Positions 21,180 to 31,919 of a stretch of DNA of 64,000 bases are shown piece by piece. Origin of the DNA: Linyphia triangularis. Lineage: Eukaryota > Arthropoda > Arachnida > Araneae > Linyphiidae. The notes beneath the pieces are model-generated. The model had not been told where the DNA came from. It saw nothing but the letters and a program-made list of their open reading frames with translations, and searched no databases. The stretch spans positions 6,963,201-7,027,200 of the forward strand of contig OZ021722.1 of assembly GCA_963978545.1 (NCBI GenBank), in the 5' to 3' direction. The first letter of the stretch is position 1, and each line of letters begins with the position of its first letter. The translations under genes were made by a program, and so were the position numbers.

Positions 21180-21380
21180 GCAAGTTATGATATATTTGGC
21201 AATCAGATTTAGTTCAACTCATTTAAAGTCGATTTTTTGAATAGTTTCAGACATTTTCGCCCCTGCCGACCAATGGTTTCATGATCTACTAACATTTCTC
21301 TACATTCTTTAAAAAAAAAAAAAAAAAAAAAAATCAGAATGATGTTTGATGAGGTACCAAATCTTTTAGTCTCCTTTCAG
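20795..21380. mobile_element. Palindromic MITE, family B, copy 3 (degraded)
   Basis: Corresponds along its length to 5114-5753: GAATATCATTCTTAATATT, CACTGGTCTGCCG, GTCACTGTTGACGTAAT, and the mirror-image right arm GATGATGTTTGATGAGGTACC-like end. T-runs (21149-21178) and an A-run (21308-21332) have expanded within it. Confidence 0.75.
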
Positions 21381-21682
21381 TCGATTGCATTTTATCCCTT
21401 AACTTTGAGAAGGGCCAATGATGTAACCAAATAATTGGTTCGGTAACCTTGGCGAATTTCTGAAGGTAAATTATAATAAACTTTTTTTTTTTTTTCTGAC
21501 ATGCCATGCACTTTTTTTTTCTTCCGTTTGGCTAAAGTGTATGTTAAACAATGATTGCTCTTTTCTGAATGGTGCCAAATTGATTATTAAATGTGATAAC
21601 AAAAAGCATCCTAAGTGAAACCTTCTCATCTACTACCTTCATGCACTTGATTCTTTCCAACTAGATTGTTAACATAATGATA

Positions 21683-21700
21683 AATATATATATATATATA
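21683..21700. repeat. (TA)n microsatellite
   Basis: Simple alternating TA run of about 18 bases. Confidence 0.9.
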
Positions 21701-21870
21701 CGGAGCACAATTTAAGAATATTTTTTGAAGTATAATGGCCTGTGCCGGATCAAATGGCCTGAATGTTAATGTTAGAGAATGAAAAAAAAAAAAAAATTTT
21801 AACTCAGTGAAGTTTGAAGTAATTCTAAAATGAGGTTGATTTCGTGTGAGAAAGTCTAATAATCTGTTAC

Positions 21871-22168
21871 CATAGACTTATTATTACCAATAGACTGCGC
21901 GTTCCCACTTCAATTACACAACGAGAATGAAACCAAAATGAATCACATGAGTAGGGACTTTTTGGGAGCAGGGTTGTAGATTTGGCGGGTTTCTCCTCAC
22001 TCAGGCGATAAAGGATAATAAGATTATTAGATAAAGGATTAATTTTACGACGTAGCCAAATTAAAAACCACGTGACTGATGGACGAATTTTTGTGATTCA
22101 TTTTGGTTTCATTCTCGTTGTATGATTGAAGTGGGAACGCGCAGTCTATCGATAATAATAAGTCTATG
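21871..22168. mobile_element. Palindromic MITE, family D
   Basis: 298 bp. Left arm CATAGACTTATTATTACC, then GACTGCGCGTTCCCACTTCAAT, then GAGAATGAAACCAAAATGAA. The right arm is the reverse complement with few differences. Only one copy is in this window, and no duplication is obvious. Confidence 0.8.
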
Positions 22169-22961
22169 TCTGTTACTTAAAGCCGAACTATCAATGTATT
22201 AACTGGATTTCTATCGTATTTTAAGATGGTTCGCTTCTGCGAAAAATGAGAGTGTTAAACTCATAAAAAAAATATACTCTGATTGTACAGTAAATAATTA
22301 AAGGCAAACGGGCACAACTTTACATTAAACGTAGAAAAATGAAGAATAATTCCGTATTTGTGCATCATTTTATTAGATAATATATTCAATTTTAGATATA
22401 ATATGTGTAGTTCTTTTTAAATATAACGTCCAAGGTTTACAGTAATTTAACTAAACCTCCGTCCATATTACACAGTTTTCATGATAATCCGTCCTCAACA
22501 AGCTGTTATTCAAAAATAGTACTTAATAATGAAATTAAAAAATGCATTAAATGTGACATTGCATGCTTGATTATGATAAGGTTTATTTTATGATGATCAG
22601 ATATTTCAGTGTGTTGTCAATAAATCTGGATTGATCAACAAATATGTATGTGAATATAAATTGATATACACTAGGGGAGGAACGAACATCGTTGTACTTA
22701 TTTATATTTTTCTGAGTCAAAAAAAAAAAAAAAAATTTAAGGAAGTTTGGTAGGCCCTATACTACTAATATTAAAAAGGCCAATTTTCTATGAGCTTTTT
22801 CAAGTAACTTTTTTTAAGTAAAGCATGGATAATTTTCCTGAACCTTTTTTTAATAATTTGAGGTTAACATTTGGAGAGTATGTTGGCTTTTTTTCTTTTA
22901 ATTTCAAATGATAGAACATCAAAAATCTTTTTAAATCACATTTTTTTTTTAAAGACAAAGT

Positions 22962-23000
<39 letters not shown>

Positions 23001-23191
23001 TTAATCAAAATTTTGCTAAAAAGTTAATCTCAGATTAATATCATATAAGACAAATATATGGTAAAAATTTCGTACAATCGCTGGTAGCCGTTTTTTTTTT
23101 TTTTAAAGAGTACAATGAAGTTTGAAAATTGACATTTTTAAATAAATCGTTATAATGCAAAATTGTGGCATGAGTTTGGCCTGTGTTTACA

Positions 23192-23224
<33 letters not shown>

Positions 23225-23654
23225 TTTTTTCTCTCGAATTAGAAAGAGTGTAGGTCAAAATTATATTTGAAAAAAAGGAGATCAATTCGATACGTTAAAA
23301 AAATGCAAAAATTCACGAAATCGATAATTCTGATATTTTTAGCCTGCTGAATGATTCTCCTTTTATTTTTTTATCAAATTTAGAATCATCATGGATTTCT
23401 GTGTTAAATCTAAGTATCTTGCTGCTGGTGACAAAATTGTTGCGAATTTTGAGGCAATGCTTCTGTAGAACTTATTGGCTTATGAGGCGAGAAAAGATGA
23501 TCACTCCCAAGTGGTCAAACTATCATTCTTCATATCAGAAACGCCCCAACACACGACAAATCCTGGAAATTTCCCTTTAACTAGGATCGATGTTCAACCC
23601 TGGTGTATTCAATTTCTTCAATACCATAATAAACATAAAAGTTATTTCAATTTT
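22169..23654. other. Intergenic, homopolymer-rich, no gene recognised
   Basis: Contains several long T-runs (22964-22995, 23191-23218) and A-runs. The short forward frame 23475-23669 lacks recognisable motifs and overlaps the start of family A. Confidence 0.4.
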
Positions 23655-23730
23655 GAGAGGAAGTCCTAGTCATTCCCTATGCTCGTTTTATTACAATCTT
23701 CTAGCCAAGTTCATTTAGAAACTACTTTCT

Positions 23731-24675
23731 CAGGGGGCGCAGTGAGTTTTCTAAAAAATTAAGGTAGGAATTTTCGGAATAATTCCAAAAATTTCAGGAA
23801 CATTCTAGGGATAATTCCAAAAATTTAAGGGATAATTCTTAAAATTTTAGGGAATTTTTTTTAAATACAGTAGAATCTGGATTAACCGACCTAATTCGTA
23901 CCAAAGGTTGGTCGGTTAAGCGAAAATTCCGGATAAAAGAGAGTTGTAAAAAATTATATAAAAAGTAAATGATTTTCGTTTATTGAATACAGGACTTTTA
24001 ATGGTTTTTTTATGACATAATTGTTGGAAATGAGTTTTTGTCGCAATAATCTTGATAATCTTTGTTTCGCTGCCCTATCCCGGAGTCTTTTTGAAGGCAA
24101 TAGTTCAGTTTGATCTGCATCCGAAGGTTGTTCTAACCATGTCAGTTCTTTAGAAAAACAGTCAAAAGCCTCACCATTACTTATGTAACTTTAGAGCGAG
24201 GGAAAAGATTACGGTTTAAAAAGGAACAAAGGATTTATTACTCATTTGGGAGATTTTTGATGTCGACTAAATGATTGCAGGTTAACCGAGAGTTCCGGAT
24301 AAAGGAGGGACGGTTAATCGAGGTTCTACTGTATTAGGAATAATTCAAAACCATTTAGATACATTTCTTTTGACGCTGAAATGTACTCCTAACACAGACA
24401 TATTATTTCCAAATATTGTTTCAATACAGGCAAACAAATGCCAATTTTCAAAAAATTGGACTTCAAACAACTTTTCAGCAAAACAACAGTCATATAACGA
24501 TTACACTATTTTGACAAACGTACGAATTTAATTAAATCCATTTTATTGGGGGGTTTTCGCAGATTTTTGGAGAAAAATGTAAATAGTTAAAATTTTAGTA
24601 TAATTTTAGGAATTTTAACCGCGACACAAAAATTTAATGAATATTAGGAATTTTTAGAGCGAATGGCGACCCCTG
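23731..24675. mobile_element. Family F DNA element, copy 1, nested in family A
   Basis: Starts CAGGGGGCGCAGTGAG and ends GCGAATGGCGACCCCTG. It is flanked by a perfect 6-bp duplication CTTTCT (23725-23730 and 24676-24681). The body is rich in repeats of ATTTTAGGGATAATTC. It also has the internal landmark ACTCCTAACACAGACATATT, found in copies at 27333, 31281, 36487 and, in part, 49380. It carries a Tigger element (23878-24332). Confidence 0.85.
23878..24332 (-). mobile_element. pogo/Tigger-type element, internally deleted
   Basis: 455 bp. The left end CAGTAGAATCTGGATTAACCG pairs with the complemented right end CAGTAGAACCTCGATTAACCG, and TA flanks both sides (23876-23877, 24333-24334): Tc1/mariner, Tigger-like termini. 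On the minus strand around 23990-24180 a frame reads LEQPSDADQTELLPSKRLRD, then AAKQRLSRLLRQK. This looks like the C-terminal tail of a Tigger transposase, so most of the gene has been deleted. Confidence 0.85.
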
Positions 24676-25122
24676 CTTTCTATAATACTTCGAAATTTGG
24701 TGTGAATGTACGAAAAAGATCACTCTAATGAAATGACATAAATTGTCTTCATTAATGTCTATCTATAATAAACGAAAATTAAAATAGCGAAAGACTATTA
24801 CAGGTGAAGCCACTGCATATGCATTGACCTAAGCATTTCAAACATAAAATAAAATATATTAGACGCTATTTCCGAGTTTTTAATTTATGTCATTTCATTA
24901 AGTGATCGTTTTTGCACCTACTCACCAGATGTCAAGGTTTTATACCAAGTAGTTTCTAAATGCACTGGATTAGAAGATTGTGACACATAGGTAATGATCC
25001 TTACTAGGACTTCCTCTAACCATTCATTTTCCATTCAACTTGATTATATCTTACTATAGTAAACTTCAACTTAACTTGACATCACTAGACGGTAGATCGT
25101 CACAGTGCTCATAGGCATTTAA

Positions 25123-26328
25123 GGTAGCAGTCTGGTAATTTATGCCTATTTTCATGACTTCTTTGGAGGGTGGTTTTTTATAGGAAAATAAAAATGAATT
25201 ATCTTGAATATTTAGAGTGTTTTTATTTACATATTGAAAATATAAAAAAAAATTATTTGAAAAAATAAAATGATGTCAATAGTTTATTACTATTATTATT
25301 GTCACTCGAAGTTGGAACCTCAAAAAAAATGCACGTGGGTGGCCCGGGTGATTTTGGCTCTTGATGTTATCTGAAATCAAATATTCTTGATTATTCTTAA
25401 TCTATAGACATGTCATTCTGGTCGGAACTACTGAAGTTAAATTTCAAGGGTAAATAACAAAATGGCGGACTTTGAAAAAAAAAAGTCCTTTTATTTTAGC
25501 AAAGAAAGGGTTGTAAAGTAAAAAGTTAGGGGTGAAAAAAATTCTCGTTAGTACCGACGAGAACTATAAGTGTGTAGAACAGCCTGTTAAAATTTGAAAG
25601 GAATCGGTTCAGTAGAAAAAAAGTTAGGACCCGGGCCGACCAGAAAAACAATGTTTTGAGAAAAACGCGTTTAAAGTTCAACAACAAATTTTCATAAGTA
25701 AACTTATACTTACGTCAATCGTCTATGCCTGGAGCGTATAATATGCCTTCATCCTCTTCATAAGCATCATTCTCCGCAACTTTGTCCGCTCTTCGACTCT
25801 TTCGGGCTTCTTTCGATGACATTGCTGTGGCATTTTCCGCTTTTGCAATCCGAGATTTATTGTAGGATTTTGCAAACGCTACAGCGCACGCGTCGTTGAG
25901 CGTATGTTGAGCTCTCATCAATGGCTACTTCAATATCTTCTTCATTTTTTAATTTTTCAGCAGACTTGCTCACAAATGTTACATCTTTTTCAGCAGTGTA
26001 TCTATTACCGTGAAATTTTCGCTTAATGCCTGGATCTCCAGGACTTTTCGTACCACGTTTTTTTCCTTTCCTATCCATCTTAGATGCTTACGTGTCAACG
26101 TACGATCAAATACTAACAGAGTACTGTGAATTTTAACTTAAATATACTAAAAGCGCAAACAATAGAAGGGTCCAAGCGGTTGCAGCTGCCGGTCGACCTT
26201 AAAGGTTGGACTCCGAGGCGCTCTAGGAAACTCGTTATAACTCCCGAAATATTTCGAATTTCTGTCTGAAATTTTCACAGTATATTCTCACGACATTGTA
26301 CTTTCAAATTAAGCACAAAAAAAATTTC

Positions 26329-26365
<37 letters not shown>

Positions 26366-26389
26366 AACCCAAGTTACCAGACTACTACC
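25123..26389 (-). mobile_element. TTAA-flanked DNA transposon (piggyBac/Kolobok-like), degenerate
   Basis: 1267 bp with terminal inverted repeats GGTAGCAGTCTGGTAA and (complemented right end) GGTAGTAGTCTGGTAA, 15 of 16 identical. TTAA lies on both sides (25119-25122 and 26390-26393), and its excision restores family C exactly. A coding remnant is on the minus strand at 25715-26078. TTAA target use is known for piggyBac and Kolobok; the termini alone do not decide between them. Confidence 0.88.
25715..26078 (-). pseudogene. Probable first exon of a transposase, frameshifted
   Basis: A frame opens MDRKGKKRGTKSPGDPGIKR (26078 down) with a basic N-terminus and continues to AEKLKNEEDIEVAIDES. Near 25915 the reading passes to another frame (ND-ACAVAFAKSYNKSRI ... 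ARKSRRADKVAENDAYEEDE), which suggests a frameshift. Just past its end a strong donor-like GTAAGTATAAG lies on the same strand (about 25704-25714), so this may be exon 1 of a spliced gene whose rest has been deleted. I do not recognise the family with certainty. Kolobok-type is a guess from TTAA. Confidence 0.5.
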
Positions 26390-26564
26390 TTAATCCATTT
26401 TGGCGGCGTGAAAGCATAATGTTAGCCAAACCACAAAACCCTGTAGAGAACAAAAGGCTATAAGGTTTGGCGAGAATTATGTCTTCACTCCGCCAAAATG
26501 GATTAAATACCTATGAGCACTGTGACGATCTACCGTCTGGTGATGTCAAGTTAAGTTGGAGTAT

Positions 26565-27332
26565 GTTATTGCCATTAGGCATCAAAAATATTAAAAAATT
26601 AAATTAAAAAAAAGCCTTCATATTACAAGAAGTATTAGTAAATGTAGTAGCACATTTTTTCCCAATTAAAAGGGAATCTAAGAAATACTTCGTACAGGTA
26701 TCACGAATCTTATATATTCATTTGTTATTTTGGAAATATGAAATTTAGGCAGCAATTTTCAAATAAAAAAAGAACCGCAATAAGTAAAATAATGTAAATT
26801 AATATATATTTATCAAATTCTTAGTAAAAAATATAATATATACTATGAAGATTTACCAGTATAGAATTTGCCTCTTTGATTTGAATGTTAGAATTTTATT
26901 GATTTGGAAGTAAGAATTCAGAAGTTATGATTTTCTTTTTTTATTTTTATTTGGAAGTATGAATTTCAGTATAGAATTTGCTTCTATGCAAATTGATCCA
27001 CGGAAAGTACAATTTTAAGATAAGCGGGTCAACATTTTTACTAATATTTTGAACTTTATTTCTTTGGTTCCCCATGATTATTACGAAAACTTTCGTTTTC
27101 AGTCAATGTTTAACATGACATTCTGATATAAAATGTATCGCCTTCTAATGGCATCAATGCAGCAGGAGACGGGTCCTTCTGATTATTGCTTTCGAATTTT
27201 TGTAGAGGTAGACTCACAGTTACCCTTCTTATCAGTTAGCTGTATAGCCCGGCAGTTTCGAGACGATAAAAGAGTTTTATTTTGAACAAAAAATTTTGAC
27301 ATCCTGCTCCATTTTTGTTGCATATACAGGTT
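26565..27332. other. Intergenic, no feature recognised
   Basis: AT-rich. A short internal repetition (GGAAGTA-GAATT, AGTATAGAATTTGC at about 26860 and 26970) is the only structure noticed. Confidence 0.4.
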
Positions 27333-27963
27333 CAGGGAGCGCAGTGAATTTACTTTAAAAAAAAATAGCTAGGAAATTTTAGGGATAATTTCTAAAAATT
27401 TAAGGGGTAAGAGGTCCAAAAATTTTAGGGATATTTCAAAAAATTTTAGAAATAATTAAAAAAAAATTAGGAGTATTGCTTTTAAAGCTGACATAGGCTC
27501 CTAACACAGACGTTCTTTTCAAAACTTGTTTCAATTCCGGCAAAAAACTGCCAATTTTCAAAACAAAAAAATAAATAAATAAACGTCAAATAACTTTTCA
27601 GCGAGACAAGACTTATAAAATCAAACGATAATAGCATTTTTTTTTTTTTTTTAAATAAATTCACTTATTTCATGTTTAAGCAATATTCAAAATACTTCAA
27701 AAAGAATATTATTTTAACTTTAAAACAAGAGTTTAGCTACAATTTAAAATTAAAGTTCTGACAATTAAAGTTTTAATTAAAATTTCGGTAAAAAATGTCT
27801 CCTCTGGAAGAATATATTTAGGTTTCTTCGCGGATTTTTGGAAAAAAAAATCGAGGAATTTTCGAGGTTTTAAATTTTTTTTTAGGAATTATTGAAAATT
27901 GTAAGTACCAATTTTATTGGGGAAACACAAATTTCAAGGATACTAGGATGAATGCAACCCTTG
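27333..27963. mobile_element. Family F DNA element, copy 2
   Basis: 631 bp, CAGGGAGCGCAGTGAATTT ... GATGAATGCAACCCTTG, with a perfect 6-bp duplication CAGGTT (27327-27332 and 27964-27969). Same internal landmarks as copy 1, without the Tigger insertion. The 60-codon reverse frame at 27482-27664 is spurious. Confidence 0.88.
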
Positions 27964-28159
27964 CAGGTTATTTAGATGATGGGATTAACATTCTTAAATA
28001 TATAGACCAAAACTAAAAATTGATGCTGAAGGTAAACAAAACACATGAAAGATGCAAGACAAACTTGGAGAACGAAATGCAAATTTAAGTGAATTTATCC
28101 GAAGCTCATAACCAAATGCTTTTAAGTCCTAATCAGTAGAGTATTAAAACTTAATCTCC

Positions 28160-28612
28160 TGTCCCCCAGCCCCAAACCTCCATTACATTCTCAACATAAC
28201 ATTATGTGCTAAATGCTTTAGATTTTTTTTAAATTACTTACGATGTTGTTATGGTTAGCAAACTTTTAAGTCCGTATTGCTCGAAATACCATCTATCTAA
28301 GTAATCAGCCAGTTCCCAGCCGCAACCTCTATTAGATTCTCAACATAACATTATGTGCTAAATGCTTTAGAATTTTTTTTTTTTTAATTACTTACGATGT
28401 TGTTATGGTTAGCAAACTTTTAAGACCGTATTTCTCGAAATACCATCTATCTAAGTAATCAGCCAGTTCCCAGCAGCAACCTCTATTAGATTCTCAACAT
28501 AACATTATGTGATAAATGCTTTAGAATTATTTTTTTTAATTACTTACGATGTTGTTATGGTTAGCAAACTTTTCAAGACCGTATTGCCCGAAATACCATC
28601 TATCTAACATAG
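28160..28612. repeat. Three-copy tandem repeat, unit about 153 bp
   Basis: Each unit contains TTCTCAACATAACATTATGTG, a T-run, ATTACTTACGATGTTGTTATGG, TTAGCAAACTTTT and GAAATACCATCTATCTAA. Unit starts are near 28166, 28318 and 28472. Units 2 and 3 are almost identical and differ mainly in T-run length. Confidence 0.9.
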
Positions 28613-30203
28613 CCTCAATGTTGATATAGAATAACATAAATTTACTTTATTGAATGGAAAGTAAGTAATCAATCATTTATATTGTTCATCGAATACTTGC
28701 AGTTGAAAACACACCAAGAATTTGTTGCGATGTACATGAAAACAACGAAAAATCACTCACAATAACGTCAACATTGAGTAGTTCACGTCACGACCACATG
28801 GTGGCAGCAGTGATTGAGAACTGAAACGACTAATTCCTGACTCCAAAATGTTTTTTGGGCGTATACTTTTCTAACATATATGTGTTTCAAATAATTTACG
28901 ATTGTATTGAGTTTAGCGGTAGGATACGTGGTGACTTTTAATCGGCAAAGAGTGACGTTATTTCTTGTTGAAATTTTCAGTTTTGCCTGTGCGTGTGTGA
29001 AAGATAATTCAGAAAACATGCATTACAGTTAACAATGTAGTTTTCATTAAATGTTTTCGATATGTTCAACTATTCTGTTAGGAAATGAATTATGAATGAA
29101 CAAAACCATTGTTTTTGTTTCGAGTTCAAATTATGCGTAAGGTAATCTGGAGGGGAAAAAATGTCTACATTACTGCTTTTTCTAGCTGCTACTGGCTTTA
29201 TTTCATATAAACAACTTTTCCCCATTGCATCCGAAAATGTACTACAGCTACATAGCATAATTATATATCGATTATTATAAATTTAGATTAGAAAGCCCAA
29301 AGTTATTGAAATATAAAGTTTGTGCTTTTAATATTATTGTACGTTTTATATATCAACAACATGCATGACGATGTCACAGATCATCACTCTGGGAAATAAA
29401 TTTTTCACGTCGCACTACGAACGTGCCATGTTAAAAATTCTAATTTATTTTTCATATATTAAGTTTTAATTGACTGGAAAGACGGAAAAAAAAAAACTTA
29501 ATTTAATGTCTAATAATAAATAAACAGCACAAAGGTAATGCTTTGTATCAGTATTCACTCATGTTTGTTTCGTACTCTTCCATTAGACGGGTACCAATAT
29601 CAGCCAAGCTGCAATGTTTACACGAAAATATTTTAACCTCGAGGACTTATATTTTTATTCATTACTTCGGGGGTTGCTACAACAACCTTAACACGGGATG
29701 GGAAGGCTATTAGTTTGAATGAGTTATCGCTGCAATTAGGTGATTTTTTTTCCGGTACCCGTCTAACGAAAGAGTAACGTCCCCCCCACCCCCAGAACAA
29801 AAGTTCAATAAATGAACACTATAATTACTATTTAGCGTTTATCAAATGTGTGTTTCTTGATAAATTATGAAGTATTATACGCATACTATATTATTATATC
29901 TAGATTGCTTAATTTTTACTGTACCCTTGTTTCATTTGAATGTGCAATGGTTTTTATATCCTTTTAATAACGCTTTGATTTTTATTTTGATGTGATTTGT
30001 AAATTTTTAAGATTTCAACAAAATAAAATTGAACAATGTATAACTGCTGTTGGAGATGTGGAAAATAAATTGCTTTGCTATTTTTTCTTCTTCTTTTTGA
30101 TTATTGAATAGAATATTCAATTCTTGAACTCCACCTCCTTCCCCCCCCCCCCCCCCACGAAACAGTTGATCTGTTCTTACCTAAATTTAGTATACAGTTT
30201 CTA
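28613..30203. other. Intergenic, no gene recognised
   Basis: No exon or element delimited. The string GGTACC-GTCTAACG near 29755 complements CCATTAGACGGGTACC near 29580, so 29578-29775 may be a decayed inverted-repeat element. A C-run (30138-30157) and T-runs are present. Confidence 0.35.
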
Positions 30204-30647
30204 CGGAGTTCATACAGTTTTCGAAAAGTAAAAAAATAAGCTTTTTGTTGCCCTTTCGAAGTTTTTTTTTTTAAGGACCTCTTATAAATTTGTAGCGACA
30301 AAAATTCATTGTTTTCTTACAAATAAATTACATTACGAGAATCAAAAAATATTTTAAAAGAATTTTATTTATAACTTGGGCAACTTTCTGTATGTGAAAC
30401 GAAAGTCCATCCAACTTGAAGTAAACTCTTCCTCGAAATAAGGCTACTCCAAATCAACTTGGAAGGTAACACTGCTCCACCAATAAAAGAGAGGTCTAAA
30501 CATATAGAGGGGGCAAATACAAAACAAATTTGGGATTACTCAAAAGTTCCAAGAAAAGCAAATTGAGGACCTAAATAAGGACTATAAGGGACCTTTTATA
30601 ATGACTTACCAAAAACTAAGTAGTCCTTAGGGACAGTGCGAACCCTG
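30204..30647. mobile_element. Family G DNA element, copy 1 (5-bp duplication)
   Basis: 444 bp, CGGAGTTCATACAG ... CAGTGCGAACCCTG. The left end is a mutated CAGGGTTCATAC. It is flanked by TTCTA (30199-30203 and 30648-30652). It shares AATTTTATTTATAACTTGGG and GAAAGTCCATCCAACTTGAAG with 63298-64000, and there it gives the uninterrupted version of a site filled by another element. Confidence 0.85.
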
Positions 30648-30662
30648 TTCTATTCCAATATT

Positions 30663-30856
30663 ATGGGAATCCGGTTAAAATACCAAGTCCGGAACGGATT
30701 CTGTGCCAAGAATTGCTTACATAACACCGCACCAAATTATGGCAACCATAGACAGTTCACTTGTCATTTAAAGAAATGGCGAGGCTGCCATTTCTTGACG
30801 AAAATCACCTTGGCGCAGAATCTGTACTGGAATTGGAATTTTAACCGGGAATCCTG
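30663..30856. repeat. Foldback sequence
   Basis: Left arm at about 30665-30712 (GGGAATCCGGTTAAAATACC ... GATTCTGTGCCAAG) and right arm at about 30809-30856 (CTTGGCGCAGAATCTGTAC ... TTAACCGGGAATCC) are imperfect reverse complements. It lies directly after family G copy 1. The 94-codon forward frame crossing it is not a gene. Confidence 0.7.
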
Positions 30857-31280
30857 TTCTATTCTTATCTTATGCGGCAATTCACATTTGGATCGAATAA
30901 CCATTGAGATCAGACTCTAAATTCATAACAGATTGTCCTAAGAGATTGTTTGATATCTTTAATATCAGATTTCCCACAAAAAAAAAATAAAAAAAAATTA
31001 CAAAATAAAAATAATCAGATGGTGGTCTGTCCACGTAGTGCAGATCCTTTAAATGAACAGCGAATTTCAAAAAATACTCACCCCAATTCGTCAAGTATCC
31101 AAGATGAGCAATTTTCAAAATATACGAGATTTATAAAATTAAAAAATATGCTTACTAGTTTTAGTTGAAAACTAATCATCATTTTGTAAACAAAACTGAA
31201 TTGGAATTTTCGTTGCCACTAGAAAATGTGGAATTCTTTCAACCAAATGACAAAAAAGTATTTGGATTAGATGATGCAAG

Positions 31281-31919
31281 TAGGGATGATAGTTTTCTAA
31301 AGAATTTTTGGTAGGAATACTTCCAAAAATTTCAGGAACATTTTAGAGACAGTTCCTAAAAATGTTAAGGGTGATTCTTAACATTTTATGGATAATTCTT
31401 AAAATTTTAGGGATAATTCTTTAAATTTTAGGGATAATTCTTTAAATTTAGGGATAATTTTTTTAATTTTAGGAATAATTTTTTTTTAATTTTATGGATA
31501 AAGTTCTAATTTTAGGGATAAAGTTTTAATTTTAGGGATTATTCTTAAAATTTTAGAAATAATTCAAAAACATTTAGGTTTATTATTATTTTTGAAGCTG
31601 GTATAGACTCCTAACACAGACATATTCTTCCCAAAGCTTGTTTTAGAACTGGCAAAAAACTGCCTATTTTAAAACTTAAACTTCAAATATCTTTTTAGCA
31701 AAATAACATTTATATAATTCAACAATTATACTACTTTGACAAACATGCTAATTTAATTAAATCCATTTTTTCTCACCTGGTGGAATATCAGATTTTTTTC
31801 ACAAGTTTTGGAGAAAAATTGGGGGATTTTCAGGGTTTTTAATTTTTTGTAGGAACTATCAAAGACAATTTCAGGGAGAAATAAATATTTCAGGAATTTT
31901 AGGATGAATGCGATCTCTA
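31281..31919. mobile_element. Family F DNA element, copy 3 (degraded ends)
   Basis: Repeated TTTTAGGGATAATTCTT units, then GACTCCTAACACAGACATATTC, then a right end GGATGAATGCGATCTCTA. The 5' terminus is mutated and no duplication is clear. Confidence 0.75.

Larger units (their letters stand above)
23655..25018. mobile_element. Palindromic MITE, family A, copy 3 (host of nested insertions)
   Basis: Begins GAGAGGAAGTCCTAG and ends CTTACTAGGACTTCCTCT. The left half stops at 23730 and resumes at 24676 (ATAATACTTCGAAATTTGG...) after a family F element that itself contains a Tigger element. With F removed the five copies of A align. Confidence 0.85.
25053..26564. mobile_element. Palindromic MITE, family C, copy 3 (split)
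   Basis: Left arm 25053-25122 (ACTATAGTAAACTTCAAC ... CATAGGCATTTAA). The right part resumes TTAATCCATTTTGGCGGCGTG and ends GTTAAGTTGGAGTATG, with the last bases altered. The arms are separated by a TTAA-flanked element. Confidence 0.85.

Noticed and set aside
28160..28612. Could this tandem array be a CRISPR?
   Set aside because: Units are contiguous and about 153 bp without spacers, in a eukaryotic sequence.
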